Source: Pythium myriotylum
Taxonomy: Eukaryota > Oomycota > Peronosporomycetes > Pythiales > Pythiaceae
Reading direction: 5' to 3'
Length of the DNA stretch: 64,000 bases
Assembly: GCA_023091665.1 (NCBI GenBank)
Contig: JALJCQ010000022.1
Span: forward strand, 744,001-808,000
The position numbers and the translations under genes are program-made. Shown here piece after piece: positions 16,101 through 25,174 of the stretch. Below the pieces are notes generated by a model. That model was not told the origin of the DNA. It saw nothing but the letters and a program-made list of their open reading frames with translations, and made no database searches. Every line of letters starts with the position of its first letter. The stretch's first letter is position 1.

Positions 16101-17552
16101 GTGCCGGACACTCTGCAGAAAGATTTATTATGCGCCTATCATGAAGAACTCGGGGCTGGTGCACACCAAGGTGTGGGGCGTGTGTTCGAGCGAATGCGCC
16201 GTCTATACTACTGGAGAGGCATGTATGCGGATGTAGAATGGTATGTTGCCTCGTGTGAAGACTGCGCCACTGCGAAGGGCAAGCCCCGATACAAAGGTCG
16301 GTCCAGTGGCAATATTGTCGCGACCAGGCCATTTCAGGTGCTCGCTATGGATTTCGCGATTCCCCTCCCCAAGACGTACAACGGAAATGAAGCCATGCTC
16401 TGTTGCATCTGCCTCTCCTCAGGTTTTGTAATTCTCATTCCGATGGCCGACACGACAGCGCAATCCGTCGCAGAGGCGTATTTGAGTGGGGTATTCAAGC
16501 GATTTGGGGCCCAAGAAATGATTCGACACGACCGCGACCCACGCTTCATGAGTTCTGTATTCAAGCGATTCAACCGCATGATGAATCAGAAGCAGCGCCC
16601 GACACTAGCTTATCGACCGCAAGCGAATGGAAAACAGGAACGTTCTGTGCAGACTGTGGTAAGGGCGATCAAGTGCTATATTGCTGATGCGGAGCAGAAG
16701 AACTGGGATGAATATGTTCAGCAGCTTGAGTTGGCCCTCAACACGTCAGTGAGTCTACAGCACAAGCAGACTAGTTTTTATCTGGTGCATGGCTGGGATG
16801 CACGAACGCAACTAGAAGCAGCGATTCCCCCCAAGGATGGCACGCTCAAGGAACGAAACGCACTTGAATGGCGGCAGAAAATTGCAAAGCAGCATGAACA
16901 AGCCCAGGCGCACGCCGAATTTATTCAGCAGAAATTAATGGAAGAACGTGCGAGGAAGAACAACGAGCAGGCCGACGAGAATCTGCAGTCGACGGTGAGA
17001 ACGGAGTATCAGCCAGGTGAGCTTGTGTGGCTGTATCACGTTTTGGTCAAGGAAGGACTCGTGAGGAAGCTATCGCACCTGTGGCATGGTCCATATCAGA
17101 TAGAAGAGCGTGTCAGTGAGTCGGTGTACAAGCTAAAGTTCGATCGGAGCGAGAATCAAGTCATGCCGATGATCCATATCTCCCGGCTCAAGCCATTCGT
17201 CTCAAGGATGCGGAGGCCACGTGAAAAGATTGAGAGCATTCAAGACCTCGAGTTGGACGAAGCTCTATTGCCTGAGGATTCGTGGTACGAAGAAGGTGTT
17301 GATGACGAATATGAGGTGGAGAAGGTGGTCGACTGCCGATATAAGAAGCGGACGAGGAACGGTAGACGAATGCGCGAGTACTTGATCAAATGGGTCGGTC
17401 ACGAGGAGCCTACATGGGAGCCGGAAGAGAATCTACACTGCAACGCTCTGCTATACGAGTTCGACGCAAGACGGGCATGGGAGAACCGCAAGGAGGCCGC
17501 TCAAACTACTCATGAGGAAGAGGTCGATGAGAGTGATTCGAGTGACGAGTAG
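13113..17552 (+). CDS. pol: Pol polyprotein of giant element 1 (RT, dual RNase H, integrase, chromodomain)
   Basis: 1479 codons; the frame has no ATG until 13200, fitting a fusion with Pro by slippage. RT: LCIDYR near residue 162, LDNASGFW, PQGLKNAP and YIDD at 317-320, with about 60 charged residues inserted before YIDD. First RNase H (about 455-590) has TNKW where TDAS is usual, so its first catalytic Asp is lost. A second RNase H (about 620-745) keeps FDGA, DSEYHG, CGDSRL and AADFL, a full D-E-D-D set. A linker holds three 17-bp motifs. Integrase: H..H..CEDC zinc site near 1008-1050, then D (AMDF), D (DRDPRF) and E (NGKQER). A chromodomain sits at about 1395-1450 (EYLIKWVGH, TWEPEENL). This copy is intact. 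Confidence 0.92.
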   Translation: MHAGRTPPPPEDLDQSKFAREVYVHEGVEMSVESMKEQLALLPEFDEAPLVEVDMSEADIGDEETTAEEIEMIRETLEARSASFISSGNALPPPAKGVVCDVDVGDAKPIAQAARRVPPHLLGRLYELLRGLLRQGLIRYSNSPWASPIVIVLKKNGKDIRLCIDYRLVNRLTKLMVYAMPLIDDLLDNFEGIMWFCSLDNASGFWAVPLTVRARLVTAFICPLGHFEWTRMPQGLKNAPQIYQRMIDNALWSMVRRLSNRDVRFKAVGWTEDELDDMEAQREKERIDIDVPLKRDVFHRGEPQESDVLPVIKRRSYIDDITFGATTWSEMNVMLQCLLDAFQYWGVTVSLRKSSFGKKSVEFLSHVISREGLMSAPRNLESIRQMPFPSTQKGLQRFIGSLIYYHKFISNFATYAAVLYEVTDLRLRDGSQLDHAKRAFEELKMKLCDAPLLRHVERGRELVIVLYTNKWAVGASVCQEHDGILHPVRFVSKVFKDAETRYTPAEQEVLALLKTLHVASHYLLGQPIIVYARYSTMKWVFTSKSLTGRTIQWAAMLSPWSLTIIRSDETPAGLMAVLAASITPAEQMDAILEDIAPMKTIKDIPVIRPFPDLRRNADGYVLTFDGAVKLKGTRSGTFGMILWKLPEWKVVAAEYDVKEGLTVNDSEYHGLLGALELATTRGIKEVLVCGDSRLVIGQVNGDLRCNQASLQVWPNRAKEQLTLFDSVSFIHIARKYNQAADFLTREAMRSQSRGSVTDDARLHDLELLNTLPELLYRVDDEHVYEGKLEAEPGATIMVRRVDQSGHKAEPNSGQLISLDSTTTRAESSEQSGEESQSALEEKSEFAPVKVASGRQVAGLYDGSIYEVFVVDTRKRTRSKKESHTKKQKEGSNAADIGTFEDDGSKPAREWTPLHVSGEMLSQAQVERFRRVAAAQRRDEWCKQVIAYLEGNEEEFSSSTALKRVARIAVLYVLDSDGVLYYSPQGGKSEALKMRLVVPDTLQKDLLCAYHEELGAGAHQGVGRVFERMRRLYYWRGMYADVEWYVASCEDCATAKGKPRYKGRSSGNIVATRPFQVLAMDFAIPLPKTYNGNEAMLCCICLSSGFVILIPMADTTAQSVAEAYLSGVFKRFGAQEMIRHDRDPRFMSSVFKRFNRMMNQKQRPTLAYRPQANGKQERSVQTVVRAIKCYIADAEQKNWDEYVQQLELALNTSVSLQHKQTSFYLVHGWDARTQLEAAIPPKDGTLKERNALEWRQKIAKQHEQAQAHAEFIQQKLMEERARKNNEQADENLQSTVRTEYQPGELVWLYHVLVKEGLVRKLSHLWHGPYQIEERVSESVYKLKFDRSENQVMPMIHISRLKPFVSRMRRPREKIESIQDLELDEALLPEDSWYEEGVDDEYEVEKVVDCRYKKRTRNGRRMREYLIKWVGHEEPTWEPEENLHCNALLYEFDARRAWENRKEAAQTTHEEEVDESDSSDE
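13129..13141 (+). other. Poly-C slippage tract at pro/pol junction (13 C)
   Basis: Pro and pol overlap across this homopolymer. A tract length equal to 2 modulo 3 would fuse them in one frame; 13 puts pol in the -1 frame. Lengths differ between copies (13 versus 24). Homopolymer length is also the most error-prone thing to sequence. Confidence 0.7.
15511..15608 (+). repeat. 17-bp motif cluster in pol linker (element 1)
   Basis: Copies at 15511, 15552 and 15592, 41 and 40 bp apart. They are read in two different frames (VDQSGH, LISLDS, SEQSGE), so the DNA or RNA sequence is kept, not a peptide. Confidence 0.8.
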
Positions 17553-17565
17553 AGAGTGACCTGGC

Positions 17566-17624
17566 GAAGTGACCAGTCTGGTGTGAGAAGGTGCTCGGCG
17601 AAGGGACCAAGTGAACAGTCTGGC
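17566..17624 (+). repeat. 17-bp motif pair after pol (element 1)
   Basis: GACC form at 17566 and GAAC form at 17608, exactly 42 bp apart, in the noncoding 17553-17946 stretch. The rest of that stretch is purine-rich with no gene seen. Confidence 0.85.
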
Positions 17625-17946
17625 CGGAGCGAGGTCACAAGAATGAGGGGACGAGACTGAAGGTGCGCGGCGAGGTGATGCGGAGCGCCGCGACTGAAGG
17701 AGAGACGCTGAGGAAGGAAAGATGATGAGGAGAAGGAGAAGAAGAAAGAGCTGAATCGAAGTACAGCTCTATAGTGACCTGACGCGGATCGAGTACGTGG
17801 TAAGGTCAAGTTCTGGGGTTGAAAGGTGGATCAAACCCACTGTACAGCCCTGCGATGGAATCCGGCGCCGGGGGCCCAAGTTGGCTGCGGAATGCTGAGG
17901 TGCGGACCCGAGTTGGTTGCACAAGAAATCGCGAAGTTGACATGTG

Positions 17947-18408
17947 ATGAACAAGTTTCAAGGAGTTACGTTTTGTGGTGAGCGCATTCTGCCATGGGTA
18001 TGCGGTGGATGCATCAAGAATGAATATTGTATTGTTGACATGGAAGCTACAAGCCTTAGGCGGTGCCAGTGCACTGGGTTGACCGAAAGGGGCTACGTCT
18101 TGACACGGAGACTGTCCGGCGAGACGACAATTGAGGCGATGTGGTGGGCGAGGTGGCGAGTGAAGCGCATGTTTGGAATCTGGCTGTCTGATCAACTACC
18201 GGACGAAGAACAGAAGCGAGCGCACGCACGTGTCAGCGAAAGTGGTGATCTGCTGTTGAGCCTGATCAGCGAAGCAGTATGGGAAGCGCGGACGTTGACC
18301 ACCCCTGTCGTAGAAGCCTTAGAAAGAAACGAGAGAGTTAGGAGGACTCGGAGCGGATCGAACCCGCCGAGAGAAACAAGCGAGTTGAGACGGTTTGACG
18401 CGGACTGA
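17947..18408 (+). CDS. Small Cys-containing ORF between pol and helicase (element 1)
   Basis: 153 residues from the ATG at 17947. No family is recognised. The N-terminal part has six Cys in spaced pairs (CGER..WVCGGC..YC, RRCQC) that could bind a metal; the C-terminal half is charged. It is kept open in all three copies with one substitution (copy 3), but the copies are too young for that to prove selection. It may be an accessory protein or chance. Confidence 0.3.
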   Translation: MNKFQGVTFCGERILPWVCGGCIKNEYCIVDMEATSLRRCQCTGLTERGYVLTRRLSGETTIEAMWWARWRVKRMFGIWLSDQLPDEEQKRAHARVSESGDLLLSLISEAVWEARTLTTPVVEALERNERVRRTRSGSNPPRETSELRRFDAD

Positions 18409-18806
18409 ATCCGCCAAGAAGCCGCGGCGTTGTCGAACTGAAGGGCTCATTCGAGTGGATCAGTCTTGATGCGCCGGTTGAGAGGGATGAGGTGATGCAG
18501 CGGAGAGAGGAGAGAGGAAGCGTCTGTGCATGTGCGAAGAAAATGGTGAAGATGAGGTGACTGATGACAAGCGAGATGTGATCGACGAGGAGGCCCGTGC
18601 GCCAGAGAGGAACGAAGCGGTATGGATGTCAGAGAGGAAGAGCGCACCTTTGTAGTGTGGCGCGGCCTGCGTTGATGATGTGAAGATGACTGGGGACGAC
18701 TCGAACTCGTAGGGCGAAGCGCGGTGACGAATGGCGCCGGAGGCAAGAGACCTGTTTGGTTGATGATTGGTGCGACTTGGCTTTAAATACTGGACCCAAG
18801 GGAAGC

Positions 18807-18875
18807 GAAGTGATCAGTCTGGCCAGGCTTGTTAGGGATCGGTCTGGTCGGTTTCGGTGAAGTGATCAGTCTGGT
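18807..18875 (+). repeat. 17-bp motif pair, 52-bp type (element 1)
   Basis: Two GATC-form copies at 18807 and 18859, 52 bp apart, the same spacing as the second pair in each LTR. A weaker GGATCGGTCTGG lies between them. Confidence 0.85.
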
Positions 18876-19343
18876 CACCATGAGGGGAAGGATCAGTCGA
18901 AATCGGTGTCTATGACGGTGAACGCAAGTGAAGGAGCAGAAACGGTGTGTGAACATGGCTATTCGTCTTATCCGAATGATGGCAGCGCCTATGAGTACGT
19001 GTCCGCTGTGGTCGACAACGGCTTGACAGAGCGCGGGCGGCGCTGGCATGGAGGGTGAGAAAAAAGCGTTAGCAGCCGTCAACAAATCGATGTTCTTCGC
19101 CGACGATAATTACCTTGGACGACGTTAAGGGACTGTGTGAACTTGGAGCAGCAAGCGGGAGTGATCATGGAAGGAGATGGCAGCGCGGGTGGAGGCCGAG
19201 AACGAGCGGCGGGCTTGGCGCACCAAGGCGCGTCGAGAAACTTCAGGCTCGATCAAGAAATGGGAGAGGCCGGCCTTCTAACCATCCCAGCCAGAGGACC
19301 AAGTACGCACTGAAGGGTTTACGCGAACCTAACGGCCCCAGGT

Positions 19344-19402
19344 GAAGTGATCAGTCTGGCGGACGAGGTGGAGGTCCCTGAAACGGAAGTGAACAGTCTG
19401 GT
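19344..19402 (+). repeat. 17-bp motif pair, 42-bp type (element 1)
   Basis: GATC form at 19344 and GAAC form at 19386, 42 bp apart, in noncoding DNA. Confidence 0.88.
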
Positions 19403-19508
19403 TGGTGAGGATCCAGCCCCGACGTCTAAGAACGTATAAGAACGTGTAAGAAGGGGAGAGCTCGATTGAAGCGTCAAGAAACTTCCACTGCGAACGAGGA
19501 AATCAAGT

Positions 19509-19568
19509 GAGTTGAACAGTCTGGCGGAGACACCCTATCGAGGCCGGCGCGAAGTGATCAGGTCTGGC
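19509..19568 (+). repeat. 17-bp motif pair just upstream of helicase start (element 1)
   Basis: GAAC form at 19509 and GATC form with one extra base at 19551, 42 bp apart, ending 11 bp before the helicase ATG. Confidence 0.85.
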
Positions 19569-21360
19569 GGACGGAACAATGGCAGCTGGCATGAAGCGCA
19601 AGCGTGGGACTGACAAGGGCCAGGTAGAGGGCTCAGACGAAGGGCGGCAAGACACAATCGAGACGCCGCCTGGAATTGAAGGAGAAGCTACACGGCAAGG
19701 TACGCATCAAGAAACGCCACCGCCCTCGACTTCCGCTCGACACACGGCTCAAGATGAAGGAGATACTTCTGTCAACTCGTCAAGAAAGCTCGCTCGTGCC
19801 GGAAGCCAAGCTGAAGCCCCTGCTCGTTCGGCCTCGAAGAAGAGTGCTGGCTCACACTGGCCGGAAGGGCAGCTCAAGACGTTACGCGTCCTGTACGAGC
19901 TGAAGGACCGCAACAAGTGGACGTGGAACCGGTTCGCTGAGGAATTCAACAAGATCAACGAAGTTACCGGACACCCATTGCGTGATGCTAATGCCTGCCG
20001 AGCTCGCTGCCAAAGAGATCCAGAGTTGAGGAAGAGTACAGAGCCCAAGCTCACCAAGTGGACGCCTGAGCAAGAAGCGTTTCTGACTGCGGAGAAGAAG
20101 GCGAAGACCTCGAACCGAGACATATATGCGAAGTATCTTGATAAGGTTCAGGCTCACGGGTGGGCATCTCGAGAATACAAGACGGTGATGACCAAGCTTT
20201 CCAGCATCTCAGAGCGAGATTCGAGTCGCAAGAGCAACCGTTCAAGCGACCAGGGGACGGCCACGGACCGACAAACGCTGACTATGGCGCGCCGAGTATG
20301 GCATCCCGACGAAGACGCCGTATTGATGAAGGCTCTACACGCGCATAAGGACGAGGGCGCAGCTATATGTCACGAAGCGATAGAGAGCGAGCTCCTGGCC
20401 CTCGGAGAACGAGATGGAGTACCCATTGGTGACCGCACCATTGTGGCCATCAATAAACGACTGAACACCTTACGTGATGGGAAGCCCGAAGCGACGAAGC
20501 TGCCCAGGCGGTGGACGGACAAGGACGATCAACAGACCCGTCAAGCTATGAAGCAAGAGAAGCGGAAGCGCGGACAAGCAATTAAAGAACTCTCGGCAGC
20601 GTTGGAAGTCTCCGAGTTTGCTGTGCGTCGTCGTTGGAAAGAGCTGAAAGTTATCGATAAGGAAGTCGGTGGTTCGACGGAAGAGAAGGAAGCCAGTCCA
20701 GGCCAAGGAATTCTCATCGAGCCGTTTGTGTGTGAGGCCAACCAAGGTGGTGCCACTCGGCCAGGGAAGACCGTTGCCCACTCGGGATGCACGATGCCAA
20801 GCGCCGTATTGGCTGAGACGCTGCTGGCCCTGCGATCTGACAATGCGGAGGTCGAGAGCGTCGCCGAGAGTGGAGATGAGATCTTGTTCGAGGGCGTGAA
20901 TGAAGAGTCAGATGATGACGCACCAACGAATGACCCAGTCAGACCTGATGAAGAAGACGTCGACCTTGCCGTGGCACAGGCTCTTGGCGAGGTGACGGCC
21001 ATCGTGGAATATTGCAGCCAGCAAGCTAGTGAAGAGTCGAAGCAGGACACGGACCAGGGGATGAGCGGCCAAGCAGAGAATCTGCCGACGACCTTAGAGC
21101 AAGGAGACGGTGTCAGAGCGACGGATGCGGGCGAGAGCCTTGAAGACAGCGCTACGGTGACCACAGGAACTACTAGAGAAACTCCAGCGCCTAGAGAGAC
21201 TGAGACCCACGAACTGCAGGCTCCCGGAGGAAGCGTACGCGAAGGTGCCACGGACGAAACGCCTTCAATTCCAGTGTATGAAGGCGTGCCAGCAGATACA
21301 GCCGACGTTCCGATTGCTCAAGCTTCGTCCAAGGCAGACGAAGTTTCCGACCACGCACCC

Positions 21361-21461
21361 GAAGTGATCAGTCTGGCTACCCCATTAGTGGGCGGTGAAG
21401 ACGAAGTGAACAGTCTGGAGGATTTGCCAGAGGCCACACAAGCTGGAGTGAACAGTCTGGC
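21361..21461 (+). repeat. 17-bp motif triplet inside helicase gene (element 1)
   Basis: Copies at 21361 (GATC), 21403 (GAAC) and 21445 (GAAC), each exactly 42 bp apart, read as EVISLA, EVNSLE and GVNSLA in a disordered linker. Confidence 0.9.
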
Positions 21462-21513
21462 GGAGGTAGCGAAGGCAACTAACTTGGTCGACCTTTTAGT
21501 AGACCCTCCATCT

Positions 21514-21572
21514 GAAGTGATCAGTCTGGCCAAGGAACCAGTCGCCAGTCGAAGTGTAGTGAACAGTCTGGT
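21514..21572 (+). repeat. 17-bp motif pair inside helicase gene (element 1)
   Basis: GATC form at 21514 and GAAC form at 21556, 42 bp apart, read as EVISLA and VVNSLV. Confidence 0.9.
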
Positions 21573-24368
21573 CCCTTCCGTGGGGCACGCTCCCTCCAGC
21601 TTGGAAGACCATGCCGCTGAGAGCATCAAAGGCGGATCCCACGAGATCCGAGGACCTCAAGACCCACCACACGCTGCGCCGATGATAGAAGAGGACGAAG
21701 TGGTGTGGCGAAATGCACACGATGGTGCACCACAATACATCACCGTCCGAATTGCTCCAGACCAATCAAGGAAAGTTCTCTCAGCCGACACATGTGATCG
21801 TTTGAGAGCAAGTGACCTCGCACCAGACTCCAAGTTGAGGATGTTCTACAAGGACAGTGAGCAGCGCGTGCAAGATATGATTGAAGGCGGCCTAGACAAA
21901 ATGCGTCTTCCCGACGGTCCGGCACCCCCTGTCGACAAGTGCTTGCTGAGGGAACTAATGCTGGCCGGAACAATCCTCTCGCGTGGCGAAGAATCGCGCG
22001 CAATATTCTTGCGGGAGATGTGGACAGACAAGTACGGAGAGTGCCGGGACAAAGACTGCTGCCTAGCGTACGATGTGAACCGCCCGCATTTCCAGTATGA
22101 AGGCGAGTGTAGACACTGGCGATATTTCAAGATGCGACGGGTCAACTTCGACTATTTCACGAGCGTGAGAGACTATCTGCTGGCGGGCGCGCTTGCGACG
22201 CATCTCGAGATGCTCTACGCCACTGAAGGCCCCGACTTGCCACCCATCAAGCGAGATGCGCAGTGTGTCCGGTTGAGGCTCTCAGGGGGATCGATGACTA
22301 ATCAGATGTCAGGAGAATGGCCTGGCGGTGGAAGCGAAGGTGACGAACAAGGGAGCAATGGTGCAAGATCGGTGACCCATCTCCAGCCGTTGTTGTGCTC
22401 GATGACCACATTATACCTCTCTCTGGACATGACTATGGATCAGCAAGTCTGCGAAGCGCAGCTCTCGCCATGGGATTACGGTGCGGTGGTGGCAGGCGAG
22501 AGATACTTGCACGAACGTCAGGTACTGGGTCGCGGGGTGTTGATGAGATCTGGATCCCGGTGGTTTATAGTCACGAACGCGAGTATCACGTCAGCCCAAC
22601 CAAGCAGACTCGATTTAATGTGGGTTCCGAGGACAAGTCTATTGAACTACGTGCGACGTTTCCTGGCGATAGACCAAGCGGCATCGCGACCTACGCCGCT
22701 CGTCGCAGCGCTTGCCATGCGGGACATGCATCAGAAGGAACGCCCGCGACCTCAACAGACCCGAGCGAAGAGAGTGAGGATGTGGACGAAGTCGCTATTC
22801 CTGAGACCAAGCCAAATGAGAGTGGTCGAGGAATTTGTTACGAAGACTGGCATCATGCTAGTGCGCGGCCCGTTTGGCTGCGGCAAGACGACGACATTGA
22901 CGCGCGCGATATCTGTCCACCGTGAGGCGTACCCCAAGGAAGTGATTGCAGTCGTGTCTGAAACGAACGCCGCGATTGATGAAGACCTCCGACGGCTCCG
23001 GCAGAAGAACCTAGTGCCCGAAGATGAAATATTGAGGCTCGGAAAGTGTGATGCTCACATGCAAGAGTTTGCAGGGATCTACCTCGACGAACTCATGAAG
23101 AAAAGACGGGCGTTAATAGAACGGATATACCCTGACCGGCCCGACATGGTGGCATCCAAATGAAGAAGTACGAAGACCATTTGCTAGCTCGAGCGAAGGT
23201 CCTTGTCGCCACATTAGCGACAATGGGGAGTGCGAAATATCAGCATCTAGCGAATCACGTGGTGATCATCGACGAAGGCGCGCAGGTTGCAGAAGCCGCG
23301 GTGATCCAAGCTCTTCGCGAAGATACGCACACGCTGCTACTAGCAGGGGACCCCAATCAGCTGCGGGGGTACAGCTCGCTGCCGACAAATTTCGCTGAGA
23401 GGTTCCCCGGCGATGAGAGACGGCACAAGCTCAATTGGTCTGTGTTCCACACGTTCGAGCATTGTTACGCGTCTTACGGCATGAAGTTCCCGGGGCTAAC
23501 GACGGAGGACATTTTTCGGTGTGGACCAGATTTGGTGACACTATTGCAACCCTTTTACGACTACCCGCTGCGCTCCGCTATCAGCAACACTCCAGGATAT
23601 CTAGTTGGGATGCTGCTACCGCCTCTGCAGGATGACGCAAGTTGGTCTAGGGATGGAATCGAGAACGGACCGCCCCTGCCTCGAGGACCGTCTGCAATAT
23701 GGCTCGACTCGGGCAACGAAGGTTTTCACCCTGACGGGCGACGGAAATCTGCGAGCGAGGAGAAGTTTGTGAATGTGATTGAACAAGCGCTGGTGATGGA
23801 ACTGATCATGCGGATCAAGGCGCAACTCAAACTGCAATCCAAGATGACGCACAGAGTGTGGCGCAAGAGTATCCTAGTTATCTCCCCTTACGCGGAGCAG
23901 GTCAAGAGATTAAAGGAAGATGCTCTACAGTGGAAAAATCTCTACGAGAATTTCCTAGACGTAGAAGTGAAGACTGTGGACTCAAGCCAGGGGTGCGAAG
24001 CTGACATTACGATCACCTTGATGGTGCGTCACGTGAAAATGGGATTCTTGAAGAATAACCCCTCGCGATTGCTGGTGTCCCTGAGTCGTGCCAAGGAGTA
24101 CATGTTCGTTCTCGCAGATGACCAGACTCTCGCTCAAGACAGCACGTGGGCGAAATTCCGCCAACAAGCGATTGACATGAGGATCACGTACGGGAGGTCG
24201 AGATGGACGCCAGAGGAAGCCGGCGCTGTGTTGAAAGACAAGGACCACATGAGGAAGCTGGCCAGCGCTAACGACTCGAGAGTCATTGGCGACGCCCAAA
24301 ACGCAGTGCTGCTGTAAAGACGGGTGATCCAGGTGTGCTCGCTCTTCTTCGCGGTGCTAGAGCTTCGC

Positions 24369-24377
24369 AGGGGACGG
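24369..24377 (+). other. Possible polypurine tract of element 1
   Basis: AGGGGACGG lies just before the 3' LTR, where plus-strand priming is expected. It is short and interrupted by C. Confidence 0.4.
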
Positions 24378-24378
24378 C

Positions 24379-25174
24379 TGTGGTATAGCGCCCCGATTCC
24401 GCGGGCATGAGTTTCTGCAAGCGCTAGGTGGCCGGTCAGGCGAAGGTGTCCACGACCAAGTCCCAAGGAAGTGATCAGTCTGGCGTACCCTTAGTACCCA
24501 AGTCAAGACGAAGTGAACAGTCTGGCGCCCAAGTCAAGATTCCGTATTCCAGACTCGGCGGTACGAGTTATCGTATTTCTCTTTATTTAGAAACCTAACA
24601 TAAAAAACAGTAGGAGTAGGAACCTTACATTTGACAGATTTCAGTAGGTAGGAACGGGTGCTTGCCACCCAATAACCCACGGAAAGGGGGCGATTCTCCG
24701 CCGCTAATTCCGTGGGAGTCAGTCCACAATTTTTCCTCCTTCTCGCAGAAGCCCCCTGATCCTCCCTCAACAGTAGCCCGTCAGTATCTCGAGGAAGTTA
24801 CTAAGAGTTTCGAAGTGATCAGTCTGGTCGATCGACCGCCTATTTTGGGTACTGTCGCGATCCGAAGTGATCAGTCTGGCCGAGGGCCGGGTGGTTTTGC
24901 CTGCGCTTCCTGCCAAGTTCCCCGTAGGAGATCTCCAGGAGCTTCATCGTCTCCAAGCCGTTCTTTCTCGCTGCCTCTAGACTTGTGAGGGCCTAGTTGT
25001 AGTGTCGTGTCAGAGTTCCGGGTCTCCGCTTCAAAGAAGTTGTGATATCCGGGTCTGAAGCGAGTGTTCGAAGCACGCAAGATCCACCCCTTTCCTGAGA
25101 ATATTGTTGCCGTCGGTGACTCAAGAGCGAGCCTACGTACGCCAGGTGCCCGTTTTTGATTCTGCCACACGACA
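24379..25174 (+). repeat. 3' LTR of element 1
   Basis: 796 bp, starting 61 bp after the helicase stop. Motif copies at 24468, 24510, 24812 and 24864 keep the 42- and 52-bp spacings. Confidence 0.95.

Larger units (their letters stand above)
18409..19578 (+). other. Noncoding spacer between pol and helicase (element 1)
   Basis: 1.17 kb without a convincing gene. It holds six good 17-bp motif copies (18807, 18859, 19344, 19386, 19509, 19551) and degenerate ones at about 18453 and 18836. TTTAAATA at 18782 could be a TATA-like box, so this may be a promoter for the helicase gene; that is inference. Confidence 0.5.
19579..24317 (+). pseudogene. Myb-array / SF1 (UPF1-like) helicase, frameshifted copy of element 1
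   Basis: Same protein as the intact copy at 41017-45756. The first frame runs from the ATG at 19579 to 23163. One base is missing near 23157 (CATCCAAATG versus CATCCGAAATG in copy 2), and the rest continues in another frame to 24317. Walker A (GPFGCGKTT, residue 1097) is before the break; Walker B (DEGAQ), GDPNQL, SSQGCEAD and SLSRAKE are after it. The expected product therefore lacks most of the helicase core but keeps the Myb-like array and the motif-rich linker. Confidence 0.88.
9101..25174 (+). mobile_element. Giant Ty3/gypsy LTR retrotransposon with helicase gene, element 1
   Basis: 16,074 bp with LTRs 9101-9894 and 24379-25174, both TGTGG..CGACA. Order: LTR, PBS, gag, pro, pol (RT, degenerate RNase H, second RNase H, integrase, chromodomain), 2-kb spacer, Myb-helicase protein, LTR. 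No matching 5-bp target duplication flanks it (left CACCT, right GAGGC), and the two flanks come from different sources. That implies recombination after insertion. The helicase is frameshifted in this copy; gag, pro and pol are open. Confidence 0.93.

Noticed and set aside
17553..19578. An env-like gene in the spacer
   Set aside because: No long frame, signal peptide or membrane segment is visible on either strand.
20541..21251. 236-codon minus-strand frame opposite the helicase linker
   Set aside because: Low-complexity shadow of a real plus-strand coding region, with no domain pattern.
21361..21572. EVISLA/EVNSLA as a conserved peptide motif
   Set aside because: The same DNA motif lies in noncoding DNA and in a second reading frame in pol, so selection on the peptide does not explain it.
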